In this document: positions 63,821 to 64,000 of the stretch, one piece after another
How the letters are laid out: every line of letters starts with the position of its first letter
Numbering within the stretch: the first letter of the stretch is position 1
Assembly: GCA_963921825.1 (NCBI GenBank)
Contig: OY997592.1
Coordinates: 58,672,336-58,736,335 of the forward strand
DNA: 64,000 bases
DNA from: Erodium maritimum
Taxonomy: Eukaryota > Streptophyta > Magnoliopsida > Geraniales > Geraniaceae
Direction: 5' to 3'
Translations under genes and position numbers: made by a program
The notes under the pieces: model-generated
What the model saw: the letters and a program-made list of their open reading frames with translations, nothing else
Told to the model about the DNA's origin: nothing
Databases searched by the model: none

Positions 63821-64000
63821 GCTCTATAAACACGTTTCTCCAAACAAAATAAACCCTTGTTCCCCCATCTTATTTTTCACATCGTAACCTCTTTCTCTCT
63901 CTAGATTTTTATTTTTAATCCCCCGAAAATTCCTCGCGTCGCCGACGACTGATCGGAAATCGCCTCCGTTCTCGCCGTCGCCGTCGGCCCAATCCCGTCC
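63821..64000 (+). promoter_or_regulatory. Probable promoter and leader of a gene starting beyond the window
   Basis: CTCTATAAACAC at 63822-63833 is a good TATA box. It is followed by TC-rich leader sequence (CTCTTTCTCTCTCTAG) and then GC-rich CGTCGCCGACG and CCGTCGCCGTCGG blocks, as commonly found just before or at the start of plant genes. No ATG-led frame can be confirmed before the window ends. Confidence 0.45.

Overview
This window looks like plant nuclear DNA, most probably from a eudicot. Genes are cut by long, AT-rich GT-AG introns, the code reads as standard nuclear, and most of the sequence is nested transposable elements of plant types. I cannot name the species.

Four host genes are visible, all on the + strand. 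(1) 398-1360 holds the last four exons of a TPR/J-domain co-chaperone; its 5' part lies outside the window. (2) 7249-13713 is a complete nine-exon hexokinase-like gene of the HKL1 type. It codes for 496 aa and has an altered phosphate-binding loop. (3) 25226-26073 is a two-exon secreted lipid-transfer-like protein with eight cysteines. (4) 46556-50801 is a complete twelve-exon pseudouridine-5'-phosphate glycosidase (PUMY) of 334 aa, with a likely peroxisomal PTS2 signal and one GC-AG intron. The last ~200 bases look like the promoter and leader of a fifth gene that starts beyond the window.

The rest is mainly mobile DNA. Many elements can be bounded by target-site duplications (TSDs) read directly from the sequence. 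1691-6150 is a LINE-like retroposon split by a solo LTR. 13753-14950 and 22871-24728 are two non-autonomous hAT-like elements of one family. 17150-22685 is an old Copia remnant whose right LTR is split by two retroposons. 26603-30094 is a LINE-type ORF1 split by a Gypsy-like solo LTR. 30500-38580 is a hAT-type element holding two head-to-head solo LTRs and a second hAT element. 41640-44780 is a decayed LINE ORF2. 51790-52140 and 57543-58228 are Mutator-type MITEs with 9-bp TSDs. 52864-55374, 59230-60990, 61141-62177 and 62229-63403 are LINE-like units that lack reverse transcriptase; the first three carry ORF1-type sequence.

The host genes do not form a pathway. HKL1-like and PUMY genes are, as I recall, also close neighbours in Arabidopsis, so the long TE block between them here may be an expansion inside an old syntenic pair. 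I found no clearly new biochemical system. The most notable things are the layered nesting with readable TSDs, the repeated pattern of LINE copies without reverse transcriptase, and the long near-perfect inverted repeat inside a hexokinase-like intron.
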